Positions 21,219-34,561 of a stretch of 64,000 nt of DNA are shown here, one piece after another. The position numbers were made by a program, and so were the translations under genes. Every line of letters starts with the position of its first letter. Positions within the stretch are counted from its first letter, which is position 1. The notes under the pieces were generated by a model that made no database searches, was not told the DNA's origin, and was given only the letters and a program-made list of their open reading frames with translations. The DNA is from Aquilaria yunnanensis (lineage: Eukaryota > Streptophyta > Magnoliopsida > Malvales > Thymelaeaceae): NCBI GenBank assembly GCA_039654915.1, contig CM077596.1, positions 47,552,501 to 47,616,500 on the forward strand, in the 5' to 3' direction.

Positions 21219-23275
21219 CTACCAATAGATTTATTTTTTTAGTTAATATAAACCATGTCATTTAAAACACAGAAACTGTAATTACTAAGTTTTTTAAAAC
21301 TGTCATTATTATTTAAAACTGTAGTTGGATAATAAGTTTAAAATAAGTATTTAAATAAGTTTGTATATATTAGTTGGATAATAAGTTTTTACTATTAAGT
21401 AATTACTACGTTCCATGCTCATACATCCAACAACAGTTTTAAATAATGACAGTTTAAATAATACTGTTTTAAAACAGTATTCCATGTCATTATTACTATA
21501 CAAGGCCATAGCCGTTGGAAAAAATAATAATACTTATTATTATTATTATTACTATTACTATTAGTACTATTTCAATATACAAATATTATTATTCATATTA
21601 TTAATAATATTCTTATTATTATTCTTCTTCTTATTCTTATTTTAATAAATTATAATTATTATTATTACTATTATTATTATTATTATCCTTCTTCTGTGAT
21701 TAATGGTAGTTAAAAGTATTATTTGTCTTCTTGGATTTATTATTGGCATACAGATTCCCAATAGTAGTAATAGTATTTCTATTACTAGAAATTTACTACT
21801 CATGTTAGAAAAGTTATTTATTGTTCCAAATACTAGAAATTATATTATTATTATTCCTATTAATATTATTATAATTGATATTAGTCATAAATGATTTGGT
21901 AGATCAGAAATAACAATACTTAATATTTATTAAAATTATTCTTACGTACTATGACAATACTACTATACATTCATAATCCCATATTTATTCTTACAAGTAT
22001 TACAAATGATTACTAATATTATTAATATTGACATATATTATTATTCAAGGTCAAACTTAATCAAATAAAATTAACTCACTAGAAATACTCTACAAATTTA
22101 TATTAATGCCAATTATGAAAACATTGTGCTCAAAATTCCAATTAATCATTGTACGTGGCATAAAAATATATTACCCAAACAATTGACTTCAAACCAAATC
22201 CATTGGTAGTTTTGAAATATACTAAATAATTTAACACACAAATATACTAATTACATAAAATTAACATCCAACTAATTATTTTCTGTTCTTAAATATACAA
22301 ACTACGTTTGACACATAAATATACTACCTAAATAATTTACATCCCACCATTAATTATTATTTTTAAATATACTAACTAACTTGAGACATAAATATACTAA
22401 CTAAACAATTTTTAAAAAAAATACGTAAACAATTTACGAAAAACAATTTTATTTTCTACTTGGAAATATATTTAAAAATATTTCGTAAACCATTTACAGA
22501 AAACAAAGAATTTTATATTTGTAAATATTTAATTACTTAGTAATTAAAATTTATTTTGTAAATATACTAACTACTTTTACACATAAAAGTACTACCTAAA
22601 CAAACCCATAAAAACTAATTTCAAACGTAAAATATACTACCTAAACTATGTACTTTAAACTATTTATTTAATATTTTTAATTATTCCAACTAATTTGAGA
22701 GATAATTATACTACCTAAACACTTTATTAAAATCAAAATTATTTCATATTTTGAAATATAATAACTAATTTCATACATAACTTTAGTAACTAAACAAGTT
22801 ACGTTTAAATAATAATTTACTAACTTTAATTATCTTAACTAACTTCACACATAAATATAGTACCTAAACAATTCAATTAACACTAATAATTTCATATTTT
22901 TTAATTCATCACGAAAATAAAAAAAAATTGTAACAAAATACACATAAATTTCCAATTGTATATATTTCCAATGGGTAACCTAAAAAATTCACAGCCAACC
23001 ATCAACAACACAAAATCACAGATATTGCATATATTTCAAACCAAATAAACAACTAAAATTTCAGATTATGTGTATTTATTGGTTTAAAAATTTAAAAAAT
23101 ATAAAATAAACAAACCTACCTCAAATCACGCTTTATGTTCGTTCAAATGGCCGAAAATAACTGCAATCATGCAATAAAACCCAAAATATTCAATCCATTA
23201 TCAACCAAAACAGTGAAACGAGGTAAAAATTGAAAAAAAAAAAATCAAAGAAATAGGAAATAAAACGCAACAAAC
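21219..23275 (-). other. Probable 5'-UTR intron of the CACTA transposase gene
   Basis: This AT-rich stretch has many ATT/ATA runs and no coding signal. Read on the minus strand, it is bounded by a donor GAAG|GTTTGTT at 23276/23275 and an acceptor GGTAG|GACTCCATGG at 21219/21218, immediately before the transposase start codon. I infer one intron of about 2 kb. The splice sites are read by eye only. Confidence 0.5.
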
Positions 23276-23460
23276 CTTCAGATCTCCCCAAATGACACCA
23301 GATCCAAGTAATACTGAGCTAGACGAAGCTGTTTCATGGTAAAATCGGAACCAAAACGTGAATGTGTGTGTTCTGTGATGAAGAGAGAAGTTTGGAGAGA
23401 GAGAGCGAATTTCAGGCTCGCTGGAGAAGACGCCTCGCGCTGGGGGGGGCCAGATTTAAA
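23276..23460 (-). promoter_or_regulatory. Probable untranslated leader exon and promoter side of the CACTA transposase
   Basis: The composition changes here to a mixed, GC-richer segment with a CT-rich stretch on the minus strand, lying between the subterminal palindromes and the putative long intron. This is the usual place for the transcription start of a CACTA transposase. No clear TATA box could be fixed. Confidence 0.35.
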
Positions 23461-23467
23461 AACTTTT

Positions 23468-24690
23468 TTTCCAACGGCTATGACCGTTGGAAACCCTAAT
23501 CCCTAAACGCACCGTTTCATTAAAGGCAAAAAAATTTGCCTTTCTATTTCCAACGGTCTCAGCCATTGGAAAACTTTCAAAATACAAATTGCATAACTTA
23601 ATTTTCCAACTGTTATAGCCGTTGGAAGAAAGAAACACAAACAATTTTATTTTCCAACGGCTTAAGCTGTTGGAAGTGTAATAAATCCAAATTCTGCAGA
23701 AAACTATATAAATAAATCCTTCATTTAGCCGTTGGAACTTTAATAAATACAAATTTCGCAAAAAAATGCATTAATTTACCCATTCTACAACGGCATAAGC
23801 CGTTGGAAGTAATATATATGCATAATTTCTTAATTTTCCAACGGCTAAAGCCGTTGGAACTAAAATAAATCCAAATTGCATAGAAAATCCATTAATTTAC
23901 CTATTATTTGGCCCATTTTCCAACGGCATCAGCCGTTGGAAGTCATATATATAATTTCCCTGAAAAAATCAATAAATTTACACATTTTCCAACGGCCTAA
24001 GCCGTTGGAAGTAATATATATAAATAATTTCTTCATTTTCCAACGGCTAAGGCCGTTGGAACTTTAATAAATACAAATTTCGCAGAAAAAATGCATTAAT
24101 TTACCCATTTTCCAACGGCATAAGCCGTTGGAAGTAATATATATGCATAATTTCTTCATTTTCCAACGGCTAAAGCCGTTGGAACTAAAATAAATCCAAA
24201 TTGCATGGAAAATCCATTAATTTACCTATTACTTGGCCCATGTTCCAACGGTTCAAGCCGTTGGAAGTCATATATATAATTTCCCTGAAAAAATCAATAA
24301 ATTTACAAAGTAATATATATAAATAATTTCTTCATTTTCCAACGGCTTTAGCCGTTGGAACTTTAATAAATACAAATTTCGCAGAAAAAATGCATTAATT
24401 TACCCATTTTCCAACGGCATAAGCCATTGGAAGTAATATATATGCATAATTTCTTCATTTTCCAATGGCTAAAGCCGTTGGAACTAAAATAAATCCAAAT
24501 TGCATGGAAAATCCATTAATTTACCTATTACTTGGCCCATGTTCCAACGGTTCAAGCCGTTGGAAGTTATATATATATATAATTTCCACAATTTCCAACT
24601 GCTGGGCAGTTGGAAAATATTTTTTCTTAATTCCAACGGTTTTGGCAGTTGGAAATTTCAAACTGTTAGGCAGTTGGAAATAAGGCAGTT
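23468..24690. repeat. Subterminal palindrome array of the CACTA element
   Basis: About 18 copies of a 24-26 bp near-perfect palindrome, arms TTCCAACGGC / GCCGTTGGAA with a 4-6 bp centre. Examples begin near 23651, 23785, 23834, 23916, 23986, 24036, 24109, 24160, 24243, 24336, 24408, 24458 and 24542. Spacing is roughly 45-85 bp. The intervening DNA repeats in larger blocks; for example the segment with CCTATTACTTGGCCCATG recurs near 24228 and 24525. The last units near the tip change to GGCAGTTGGAA half-sites. In CACTA elements such subterminal repeats are the known binding sites for the element-encoded DNA-binding protein. Confidence 0.85.
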
Positions 24691-24715
24691 GGAAAAAGAG
24701 GTTTTTTTAGTAGTA

Positions 24716-25689
24716 TGTTACCAGCATTATTATGTATTTTCTAGCCACACTTGATTGTGGTTATTTTTTTCTTTTCTGTGATTTCTTAAATTTTATAATT
24801 TTGGATTTAAATATTAGTTAGATCCGAACATATATACACCGATAAACAGAGGATCCGTGCAAAACTCTATCATATTCATACGGACCTTCTTTCATGAAGC
24901 TCTTTGATTTTCCTATATTTGTAATTTTTTTCACTATTGACAAACATATTTTGTTAGATGTGGCTATTTGAAAACATATCCAAAAAGGGTCGCACAAAAC
25001 TCGGCCGTGTTTGTGCGAATCTGTTCTCTTTTTTGTTACTGTTTGTAGGTTACTTTGTTTTCATATCTGTTATTTTTTTCTCTCTGATGGTTTTTGCGGA
25101 TCTGGTCAAATAAAATGGTCAAGTTTGCGCAGAGCTTCTCTGTTTATTTTGCACCATTTTTTGGGTTTTTTTTGTTAGTGAAGAGGGTTTTTTTCCAATA
25201 CATTTTGGCTGGTTTTGTGTTTTGTCGTTCTAGAAAAGTTTTTTCCGGGTCTTTTCTATTTCCTCAGTGGTATATTTGGATCAAAGCATTCGTGTAACTT
25301 TTTCCTTACTCCAGGTATGTATGATTTTTCAATGAAAAGGTTAATTTTCCTTGTTTCTTTTCGGGTTATTGAATATTATCAGCTTAATTTACCTTTGTAT
25401 TTTTCTACTGTGTAGGCCATTTAAACATGCCATATTTTTCATCCCGAATTGGTTAAATGTCTGACTTTATCCTCAACAAAGATAAGCCCCAACTCTTTGG
25501 TTTGATTTTATTGATTATTATATTGTTAGACAATATATTATTATTGTTATTCATTATCTTACTGATAATAGTAATAATGTCATTGTTATTCTTATTTTCA
25601 ACTTTCAAAATTTTCATTTCAAACATCCCTGCTCCATGTTGCACCTTATCTAATACGAAGATAAATAATCTCTTTACCCTGAAATTTTG
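24716..25689. other. AT-rich spacer between the CACTA element and the large inverted repeat
   Basis: T-rich DNA without a convincing ORF; the short frames at 25094-25415 and 25457-25750 are composition-driven. No repeat boundary was recognised apart from the CACTA tip on the left. Confidence 0.5.
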
Positions 25690-28290
25690 CTTTTTATTCT
25701 ATTGTTTTTTCATAATGACCAAAAATAATATTATTTTCATTGATTTTTAGCAACAGAATGCTCATGTCATAAGTGCATTATTTGCATTCCTCTTAATACT
25801 TATTTCGTGTTAGGTTAACTTTTGGATTTGGCTTTATACTGGGATGGAGCTGGCTCATACAACTTATTAGGTATGTAAATTGTTGATTTGCTTTGTTTGA
25901 TTGTTGGTTTCTTATGATTGCCATCTTTATTCAAAATGCACTAACAATAACATGCAAATATTTGAAATAGAGCACCTATAGAATAAGGAGAGTTTAGAAT
26001 GCTACTGTTCATTACTAATGTTTTCATGCATAGAAGCTTACTTTTATAAAAAAATTGCAGTCAATCTTATCAAGGCTATATTATCTTAAGAACTTGAAAT
26101 GGAGGACTGAGTATACCAACTTCATGATTTTCAGAACCCTTGATTGTGCTTATTTTCTGCTAAATGACAATCTGTAAGTAGCGGCAGGTTCAGAACATTA
26201 TTAGGGTTATGGAAAAAAAAATATAGAAATCATTGTACACTATTGTATGAGATGGCTTGTCTGCAAATTGTACCTATCGAATTAGCTGGAAAAATAGAAA
26301 TTGAGGATGTTAGATTTCTAAGTCTCTAAGATCACAAATTAAGTATATAGTTGGAATGGAATTGTTAAACATAAACCTTTGGTAAGCGAGGATAAATACT
26401 AACTATTTACCCTAGATTTTTACTTCTTATTCTATATTTTACTGTAAGGACCCATAATGATATTATTTTAATTAATTTTGTAGTATTCAGAATTCTCCTT
26501 TTCAAAATAGCTTTGCTGCGTGTTTAAATTTTCCCAGGACGAAGATCAGTATTTGTGGTTTTTGACTCTTTATTCTTTTTGGGTAACGAGAATATAGTAA
26601 CTCATTATTAATATTGTAATAGTTTTCCATTGTAGTATTTGGGCTTCTGGTTTTGAAACACGTTGTCTGCATGTTGATGTTTAACTAGGACAGAGAAAGG
26701 TCCTAACTATTTAACATGGTTAGTCCCTGTTACCCTTCTATTTCATTAAATGGTAACATAAAATTCATTAAATCGTAGAATAAAAATACAGTATAACAAC
26801 ATGGAAAGACAGAATATTTTATGTTGCCCATATAATAAGTGCATTAGTTGCATTCCTCCTAATACTTATTTTGGGCTAGCTAGGTTAACTTTTAGATTGA
26901 GCTTTATATTAGGATGAAGGTACTACATACAGCATATTGGGTATGTAAACTGTTGATTTATTTTGCTTGATTGATGATTTTTTTATGATTGTCGGCTCTA
27001 TTCAAAATACACTAATAGTATCTTGACACGATTTGAAACAGAACACTTCTATGATAAGGTAAGTTTAGAATATTACTAATCATTTCTAGTGTTTTCACGT
27101 GTAGAATATTATTGATCATGCGTAAAAGCTTACTTTTATAAAAAAATTACAATCAATCTTATTAAGGATAAAGTATCTTAAGAACTTGAAGTGGAGAAGT
27201 GAATATACTAACCTGATGATTTTCAGAACCCTTGCTTGTGCTTGTTTTCTGTTGGATGACAATCTGCAATTAAAGGCAGGGTGGAGAGTATGATTAAGGT
27301 TATGGAAAACATAATACATAAATCATTGTATATTATTGTATGAGATGACTTGCCTGCTGATTATACTTGCCAAATTAGCTGAAAAAATAGAAATTGAGAA
27401 TGCTAGTTCTCTAAGTCTCTAAGATCACAAATTTGAGATTTAGTTGTAATAAAATTGTTAAACAGATACCTTTGGTATGTTGAAGCTGGAGCATGTTTAA
27501 AGTTAGTGTAGAGTAATATATATATATATGGATGAAATATATGGGAGGGTTCATTCAGGGGTAGACCCATAAACTTTTGTTAGGAGGGGCCGACTACAAA
27601 GGCCTTAAAATATTTCAATATAATAAAAAAATCTAAAATATAGATATAACTTATTTAAATTGTACTTGTCTTTCTTGTTGGAAACTAAACTTGTCTATAA
27701 TTAGATCAGTTTCAATTTTTGCAACAAACTTATTCTCTTTATACAAACTAATACTACTACTCTATGTATTTTTTAGACTTAATGGGGGGCTGAGGCCCCT
27801 ACTAGCCCCCCCTTTGTTCCGTTTCTGGGTTCATTGGTTTGGGTATAATAAGATTTCACAATGATATAGGATATTGATTCTCTAATTAAATAGGTTTTCA
27901 ATTTAAACCCAAATCACTAATTGTGACTTTTGGAATTTTGCACATTTGTTGACTACCGTTTTGAACTTTCCACGCTTCAAGGAATTTTGTTAACATTCCT
28001 TTTTCCAACTCATGGCCGATTATGTTTCCAATACTGTAATTAGAATTTGTTTTCAAGGATTAAATAATATTACTATTTGCTTTTAAAATTTGACTGAGCT
28101 TTAAATAATATTTATAATCGGTAATATTACTAATCAATAATGTTAGGAATAAAATATTAATTAGTAATAAAAATAATATTATACCATTTATGAGTGGAAG
28201 CTTTAAATATCATGAATAATTGGTAATATTAGTAATAAAATAAACCATTATTGTATGAAAAATTATTTATATTTGGAAATATTAATTATC
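25690..28290 (+). repeat. Left arm of a large imperfect inverted repeat
   Basis: This arm matches the reverse complement of about 35150-41752 once the hAT-like insertion 35439-39668 is removed. Landmarks: AATGCTCATGTCATAA at 25758 pairs with the complement near 41680; TTCAGAACCCTTG near 26130 and 27225 pairs with sites near 41290 and 40200; GGAATAAAATATTAATTAGT near 28146 pairs with about 35310. The arm itself contains two diverged direct copies: a unit from about 25655 and one from about 26386, the second with about 340 bp extra. No ORF of note. Confidence 0.8.
27556..27827. mobile_element. 272-bp hAT-type MITE with 8-bp target duplication
   Basis: The element begins CAGGGGTAGACCC and ends GTTCCGTTTCTG. 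Both copies of the duplication GGTTCATT (27548-27555 and 27828-27835) are exact. The matching place in the right arm (near 39870, opposite strand) has a single uninterrupted copy, which is an empty-site control. It is non-coding, with a palindromic GGGGGGCTGAGGCCCC-type segment near its right end. Confidence 0.88.
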
Positions 28291-28752
28291 AATAAATGTG
28301 ATCAAAGACATTAGCTTATACAAAAATATTTACAATTAGTAATATTAATAATCAGTAATATTAACAGAATTAACAATGAATTGGCATGTGACATTTTTTT
28401 ATTTAAGGAAGTAAAGTCATGTGTTTACATTGCGCATTGACAAAAGTACCCATATGACCCTCTTAACAGAAAGTTTTATTTGTCTTTTCATTTGCCATGC
28501 TCAACGTGGGTTAGACAAGTGTAACTATTTTTCCCAATTTAATTTTTTTTCCTCAATTGCTACCATTTTACCCTTGCCAAATTATAGATTAGTGGGCTGA
28601 AATTGTTGTAAAATGGAAACATATGCTATAAATACAGTTGACTAAATTTCAAAAAAATTAATGAGTTGTAAAATATGCAGTAAATACATTTCAAACTGAT
28701 ACAGTTGCCTAAAATGTAAAGTACAAATTGATACAATTAATGAGTTGACTAA
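28291..28752. other. Central spacer of the large inverted repeat, left part
   Basis: AT-rich sequence with no gene. Together with 34629-35149 it formed the centre of the inverted repeat before the LINE inserted. Confidence 0.5.
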
Positions 28753-28769
28753 GTTATCATTCCAATATT
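28753..28769. repeat. LINE target site duplication, left copy
   Basis: GTTATCATTCCAATATT, repeated exactly at 34612-34628. Seventeen bp with an adjacent A-tail is typical of target-primed reverse transcription. Confidence 0.95.
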
Positions 28770-28908
28770 TTTTTTTTGAACGGCTACTGAATAAAATTAA
28801 GCAAAGAGAAGAGTACAGCGAGAAGCAAGCAAGAGAATACACATCTACTCTCTAAAAAGAAGAGTAGCCCAGCATCGCCTCTCAGCACTCCAGCCTACCA
28901 AACTACTT

Positions 28909-31900
28909 TCAACAAAGAGAAGCAAGAGCGGGATTGAGCAGCCAATCCACCCAGGCAAGATTAATCTTTTTGCACCTATGACTAATCCAAAAGAAAGAGT
29001 AAAATTGCACATCGCCTAACATCTGCATCTCTAAAACCTGACTGTCTCGAAAAATGCAATTATTTCTGTATTTCCAAAGGATCCAGCAAGTAGTGTAGCA
29101 TACCGCTTTCCACAGCCTCTGAATGTGGGAGGGGAGACTCTGAGCTGCTGTGTTGATTAAGGCGTCCCTGACATCTATCGGGGGCGGGCCACAGAGATGC
29201 CACCATGATCGGACTTTCTCCAAAGACGGGATGAGAGGTTACACCCAGTGAAGATGTGATCGCCTGATTCCTGTTCAGTTTTGCAAAAAGGGCAGCTGAC
29301 ATCCACAATTTCCACACCTTTAGTTGCCAGATTTAATTTGGTTGGGAGCCGATCTTGGGCCGCTCTCCAGACACACAGGTTCACTTTCTGAGGCACCATC
29401 GAGATCCAGGAAGTAGCAGTGAGTGGCGAGGTCCCCGACTGCAAGCATGCAACATCCAACAAGGAAGAAAGTTTCCTCACTGAGAATGAGCCAACGGGGT
29501 CTAGGGACCAGCTCCAATCGTCCTTTGCATTTGCTGACAAGGAAACATGGGATAACAAGGAAATGAGTTCTGTCAGTTGCTCTACTTCAGCCCCCCTTAA
29601 CCTCCTCCTCCAACTCCAATACCAGACCCACTCTGTCCCCACCCACGCGCCTTTGTTGCAAACAAGGCACTCACCATTTTCCTCTGCCCTATACAGCCTA
29701 TTGAATTTGAATTTATCTTTGAGACTAAAACTCCCTACCCAGAGATCTTTCCAAAATTTCACCTCATCCCCCCTTCCTACTTTTCTCCTAAAAGAGTTGA
29801 TAAAGTCAAGCCCTTTTTCTTCTATCTCGAAACCAACCTTTACTATATTAACCCAAACCCCTCCAGCAAGACTCTCTTCCTTAGAGTTTCCTACCCCTCC
29901 ACTCTCCCCCCAGATGGATTTAATAACCCTAACCCACATAGCTTCCCCCTCCTTCCTAAACCGCTACCACCATTTCCCCAATAAGCCCAGATTTTTTGCA
30001 ACCAAACTACCAACACCTAACCCACCCGACGCTTTGCTAGACAAATTTTTTTCCCACGCAACCCACGCAATCTTCCTATCCTCCCCTACCCCGCCCCAAA
30101 AAAAATTCAACCTTACACTTTCAATGAGTTTTATAACACTCTTCGGGGCACGGAACAAGGAGAAGAAGTATAGGGGCAAGCTTCCCAGAACGGATTTGAG
30201 AAGCGTTAGCCTCCCACCAGCTGATAGAACTTTGCACCGCCAGGGATTCAACTTCTTATTTATTTTTCCTATCACAGGCCGCCAAGCAACTGATTTGTTC
30301 ATGTTTTCCCCCACCGGGAGCCCCAAATACGTCATCGGTAATTGATCTTCCTTACATCCCACCTTACTTGCTAACCGACGGACCTCTTCTTTAGAGACTC
30401 CCACACCAATTAATCTACTCTTTGATACATTCACACGAAGACCTGAAGCCAATTCGTAGCACCTTAATAACCTCAACAGGTTCACTATATTATCCTTCTT
30501 CCAATCCGCAATAAAAATTGCATCATCAGCATACTGAAGGTGAGAAACCACCAAATTCCCATCCCCGACCTTCACTCCTGTGAAAAGATTATTTTCCACC
30601 GCTTCCAGCATCATGACATTGAGGGCTTCAGCAACAATCAAAAAGAGGAATGGCGATAAGGGGTCTTCTTGTCTCACCCCCTTCTCCATCTTGAATTCTG
30701 CTGTTGGAGAGCCATTTACCAGCACTGATACCATGGAGGACTCCAAGCAAGCTCGGATCCACCTCCTCCATTTAAGGCCGAAATCCATTTGCTGCATAAC
30801 CAAGTCTAGAAAATTCCAGCTGATGCTGTCAAAAGCTCTTTCAAAATCTACTTTGAACATTGCTACCTTGCGCCATTTTTTCTTTACAAACCTTAGCACC
30901 TCATTGATAATTAACACTCCATCCAAAATCTGCCTTCCTTTTATAAAAGCTGTTTGCACTTCACCAATCAACTTAGGCATAACCCTTTTCAATCTGTTCG
31001 CCAGGACTTTAGCCACAATTTTGTACAGGCAGTCGACCAGACTAATTGGGCGGTAGTCGGGGAGAGATGTTGGGTTTTCTCTTTTTGGCACCAGAGTGAT
31101 GAAGGAGGAGTTGCACCCTTTATTAATGACACCAGAATTTCCAAATTGATGAATCCAATTCATCACATCTCCTTTTACAGCACTCCAGAATCGCTTTAGG
31201 AAAATAAATGAGAACCCATCTGGACCCGGGGACTTCCCACCCTTACAGCTCCAGACTGCATCTTTCACTTCCTCTTCGGAGAACGAGGCTTCCAGCATCT
31301 GCTGCATATCACTGTTTAATTTAAGAAACTTGTTACTTTTGAACGACGGCTTATTCCAAAAATCCTCCTTGAACTTCCTTTGGAAAAACTTGAACACCTC
31401 TTTTTTAACTTCTATGGGGTCCTCCTTCCAAACCCCATTGATAGATAGACCGTTCAGATTATTTTTCCTAAGCCTCCCATTTATGACACCATGAAAGAAC
31501 CGAGAGTTTTCGTTGCCCTCCACTGCCCATTTCACTCTAGCTTTCTGCTTAATCACTGCATCTGTCAAGTTTTCTAGCTTGAGTAACCGGGAAAGAGTCT
31601 CCCCTCTTGAAACCAATTCCTCCTCCTTGAGATCCCTTTGCTCCGCCACTTGATCCCATCTTTCCAATTCAGCTCTTAGCTCTTCAGCTTTGTTAACTTC
31701 ATTATCCAAAACTGAGGATTTCCATCTCTTTATTGCATCTTTAAGATTTTTGAGCTTCAATTTAAAAACATAACCCGGCTGCCCCTGAACAGAATTATCA
31801 TTCCAAATGGAGTTCACCAAATCGAGTAAATCCTTCCATCCATATATCAAACAACCGAAACGGGGTTGGACCATAGTCGTGCTTATCTAGCTTCAGAATA

Positions 31901-32580
31901 ATAGGGCAATGGTCTGAGAGACATCTCCTTAGAGCGACAACCCGAGCTGTTGGCCACTGGTCTACAAAGTTAGTAGACACCAAGAATCTATCTAGCCGGC
32001 TCATTTTTGTCCCCTTAAGGTTATACCAAGTGAACTTCCTTCCTCCCATCTGAAGATCAACCAGCTCAGATTGAATTATGAAAGAGTTAAAATCTAAAGC
32101 CACTCTTGCGTCAAAACTACTACCTCTTCTCTTGTTTTCAGTTGTTACGGCATTAAAATCCCCTAGGAGAACCCATATTCCATGCCGTTTTCCCATCTCC
32201 AAATTCAACTCAACCCACAAAGCTTGCTTCTGAGCAGGGGCTTGAGGCGCATAAACATTCACCAAAATTATTAGCTCTGAACACCCGCTCCACCTACCAT
32301 AGACTCCCAAGTAACCATAACCAGAAAAATGCCCAAGCAGCTGAAAGACATTTGGGTTCCAGATAGTAAGAAGCCCACCTGACAGACCAATGGCGTCCTG
32401 CTGCACAAACCCGACCTCATCCGATCCCCAAATAGAGTTCACCGTCAGCTTGAGATCCCCACCAGAAATTGTTTCTTGCAGACCCAAGAACTCCACTTTT
32501 TCAACCCGGAAAATATCCCGAACCACCATTCTCTTCCACGACTTCCCTAAGCCTCTAATATTTACCGATAAAATTCTCAT
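28909..32580 (-). pseudogene. LINE ORF2: endonuclease and reverse transcriptase, broken
   Basis: ORF2 starts at 32580 (MRILSVNIRGLGKSWKRM). The APE-type endonuclease spans about 31830-32580 (LGLQETISGG, VNVYAPQAP, WVLLGDFNAV, SDHCPIILKL). A frameshift near 31820-31840 moves reading to the frame of 29964-31874. That frame encodes the reverse transcriptase: GKSPGPDGFSF, YRPISLVDCLYKI, KVDFERAFDSISW, GVRQEDPLSPFLF, and the active site YADD in LQYADDAIFI. A TAG at 29964-29966 (Trp expected after GKWW) and a frameshift near 29190-29220 follow. The last parts are a zf-RVT region (RLPTKLNLATKG, CPFCKTEQESGDHIF) and a tail ending at 28909. The enzyme nicks target DNA and reverse-transcribes the LINE RNA; this copy cannot make it intact. 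Confidence 0.93.
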
Positions 32581-34561
32581 AGAATAAGGGAAGACTCCTT
32601 ACCTTTAACTAAACCTTTTAGCTGCTCCACGATGTGCTCTTTCGCAGCACCCATATCAAAGCCCACCAAGTTCCCTATCTGGCATATAGAGGCTGCTTCC
32701 AGAGACACTCTGCTGGCAACAGCAGATTTTTCCTTGATTTGCTTGTCCGCCGCTAATCTCACCATATTCTGCAGGTCTGAATCCAAAAGAGACTGTCCGG
32801 CGATGTTCGCAGCATCCTCCAGTCGTTCCATCAGCCCCTGATTGTTGGAATTGAGCTTTGCCTCTCTTGGGTTGTTTATGGCAGTCAGCTGCCTCTGTCG
32901 CGCAACCTTTTTCATGAGCCGCACGCTCATCTTCCCCGCCCAGCCCCCTGTTTTCTCCATGACGTGTATAGATGCCTTGATTTGCGGTGGATCTTAATTC
33001 TCGTACCTTGCTTTTTCGGATAGCCTTTAATTCGGTGAAATTTGTTGCCAGGCATTGAGTTAATGGGCTCCCCACTCTCCAGACCTTCCAAGTCACCCTT
33101 ACAGCCCACTGCAGGCCCATCCACCAGGACCATGTTCAATTGGGCGTCAGACTTTGACTTGGACCTCAGCAGCCCGAAATTTGCCCCGTTATTGACCAGC
33201 AGACCCTCTTCAGATGACTGCGCCACAGTGGCGATGTTTGCTTCGTTGACCGAGATTTGACATGCCGACCTTTTCACAATTTGCAGCTTTTTTGCCCCCT
33301 CACGTGAAGGCATGCTCTGACCTTCCCCTGAACCAGCCGCTCCGTCAGAGAGCAACTCTTCCCAAGCATCACCTTCCCCACCGTACTCATCGTTCTCCAT
33401 GTTGGAGTCCGACAGCTCGTCCTCCTCCCCTACCGATCCTCCATTTCGACTTTCTGCATCAATATATGAAGACCCCAACTCGTCTGACTGATAACGCGGA
33501 CCGAAATCCACCTTAAGCCAAGGATCTTCTGCGACTCTAACATCCACGAAGGTGCCAGAGACCTTTACTTTGAGAACCATGGAAATCTGTTCCAAACTCT
33601 GTGTTAGAATGCATACTCTTCCAATATGAACTTGTAATTTATCCCGAATGAAATCCTCTACTACAATGATTCTTCCCCACAAACTGGCTATGGAGGCCAA
33701 ATTTTCTGCGTTCCATGTGTGCAAAGGCAGCCCTTCGATATTTAACCACACCACACGTCCGGGTGGATTCAGCTCCATCGACCAAGGCGAGATCCACTCG
33801 AACCATTGGAGGAGCCATTCCTTGCCCTCTCTAAGCATTACAGCTCTCGCCTCCTCCGAGTCACATTCCAGAAGAACTCTTAGCCCACCAACATACTTGA
33901 TAACACAAGGACCAACTCCCTCCTCATCGCAAAGATGCTGAAGAGCTTTGATAGTTTGGAAATTCTTCACCTCTCCAACCGCACAGCGTTGAAGCCACTC
34001 CAGCTCCTCCTTCCTTGTTTGGACGTCGATTACGGCCCCAACCTCCTTAGATATATAATGGGTGGCCTCCTTCTGCCCCCCATCGCTCCGACCAGCAACT
34101 ACATCCGCGTACCTTCTATCGTCACGCCCTTTTGTTCCTGAATCTTCCCCCCTCTGTCCACCCTTAGTAGTGACAGGAGCCGGAGCTACCGGAGCTGGAG
34201 CAGCTCCTCTTTGGTAACGAGATACATTCACCCTTAACTTGAACGTACCAATCCAAATCTCGCGCAACTTCCTCTCCAAATCCTCCACCGTCTCTCCGGA
34301 CTTGAATCTAACAAAACCAAACTTTTTCCCACTGGTAGCCCTCTTCCTTGCAACATAGACGTCCAAAACACGACCATATCTCTGAAATACCGGCCAGAGG
34401 AGTTTATGATCCTAATCTTCCGGAAAGTTTGTGAAGTAAAACGTCACTGCAAGTTTATCCATGACACGATCCAAATCGCGAGCGGAATTGCTTGCCCTGA
34501 AATCCTTCTCGAGTCCATGGCCCCCAACTCTCACTCTCTCTCTCTCTACCCCTCTCTCCAT
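32577..34561 (-). pseudogene. LINE ORF1: RRM-containing RNA-binding protein, broken
   Basis: ORF1 proteins of plant L1 elements bind the element's RNA. I choose the ATG at 34561 (MERGVERERVRVGG), which is in frame with the rest. An RRM follows: RNP2-like VTFYFTNF, then LLWPVFQRYGRVLDVYVARK and RNP1-like KKFGFVRF. A TAG at 34412-34414 interrupts it where Trp would be expected. Downstream are a DUF4283-like segment (RVVWLNIEGLPLHTWNAENL) and an acidic stretch (SVGEEDELSDSNMENDEYGG). Near 32930-32970 the frame shifts: the last part (MKKVARQRQLTAINNP to SSLIL) is read in another frame and ends at TGA 32577-32579, overlapping the ORF2 start as ATGA. Confidence 0.88.

Larger units (their letters stand above)
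19401..24715 (-). mobile_element. CACTA element, right part with terminus; the left part is 1-1534
   Basis: Together with 1-1534 this is one CACTA element, transcribed leftwards, whose 5' end lies at the right. The outermost bases 24701-24715 read GTTTTTTTAGTAGTA. On the minus strand this is TACTACTAAAAAAAC, one C-to-T change away from a CACTA-type end. Subterminal palindromes (23468-24690) and the domain order of the transposase support the assignment. About 6.8 kb of the element is in the window once the retrotransposon is subtracted. The other end is outside, so the 3-bp target duplication (TGT would follow 24715) cannot be tested. Confidence 0.82.

Noticed and set aside
29419..30345. 308-codon plus-strand ORF
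   Set aside because: It is the antisense of the LINE reverse transcriptase and zf-RVT region; its composition mirrors the real minus-strand gene.
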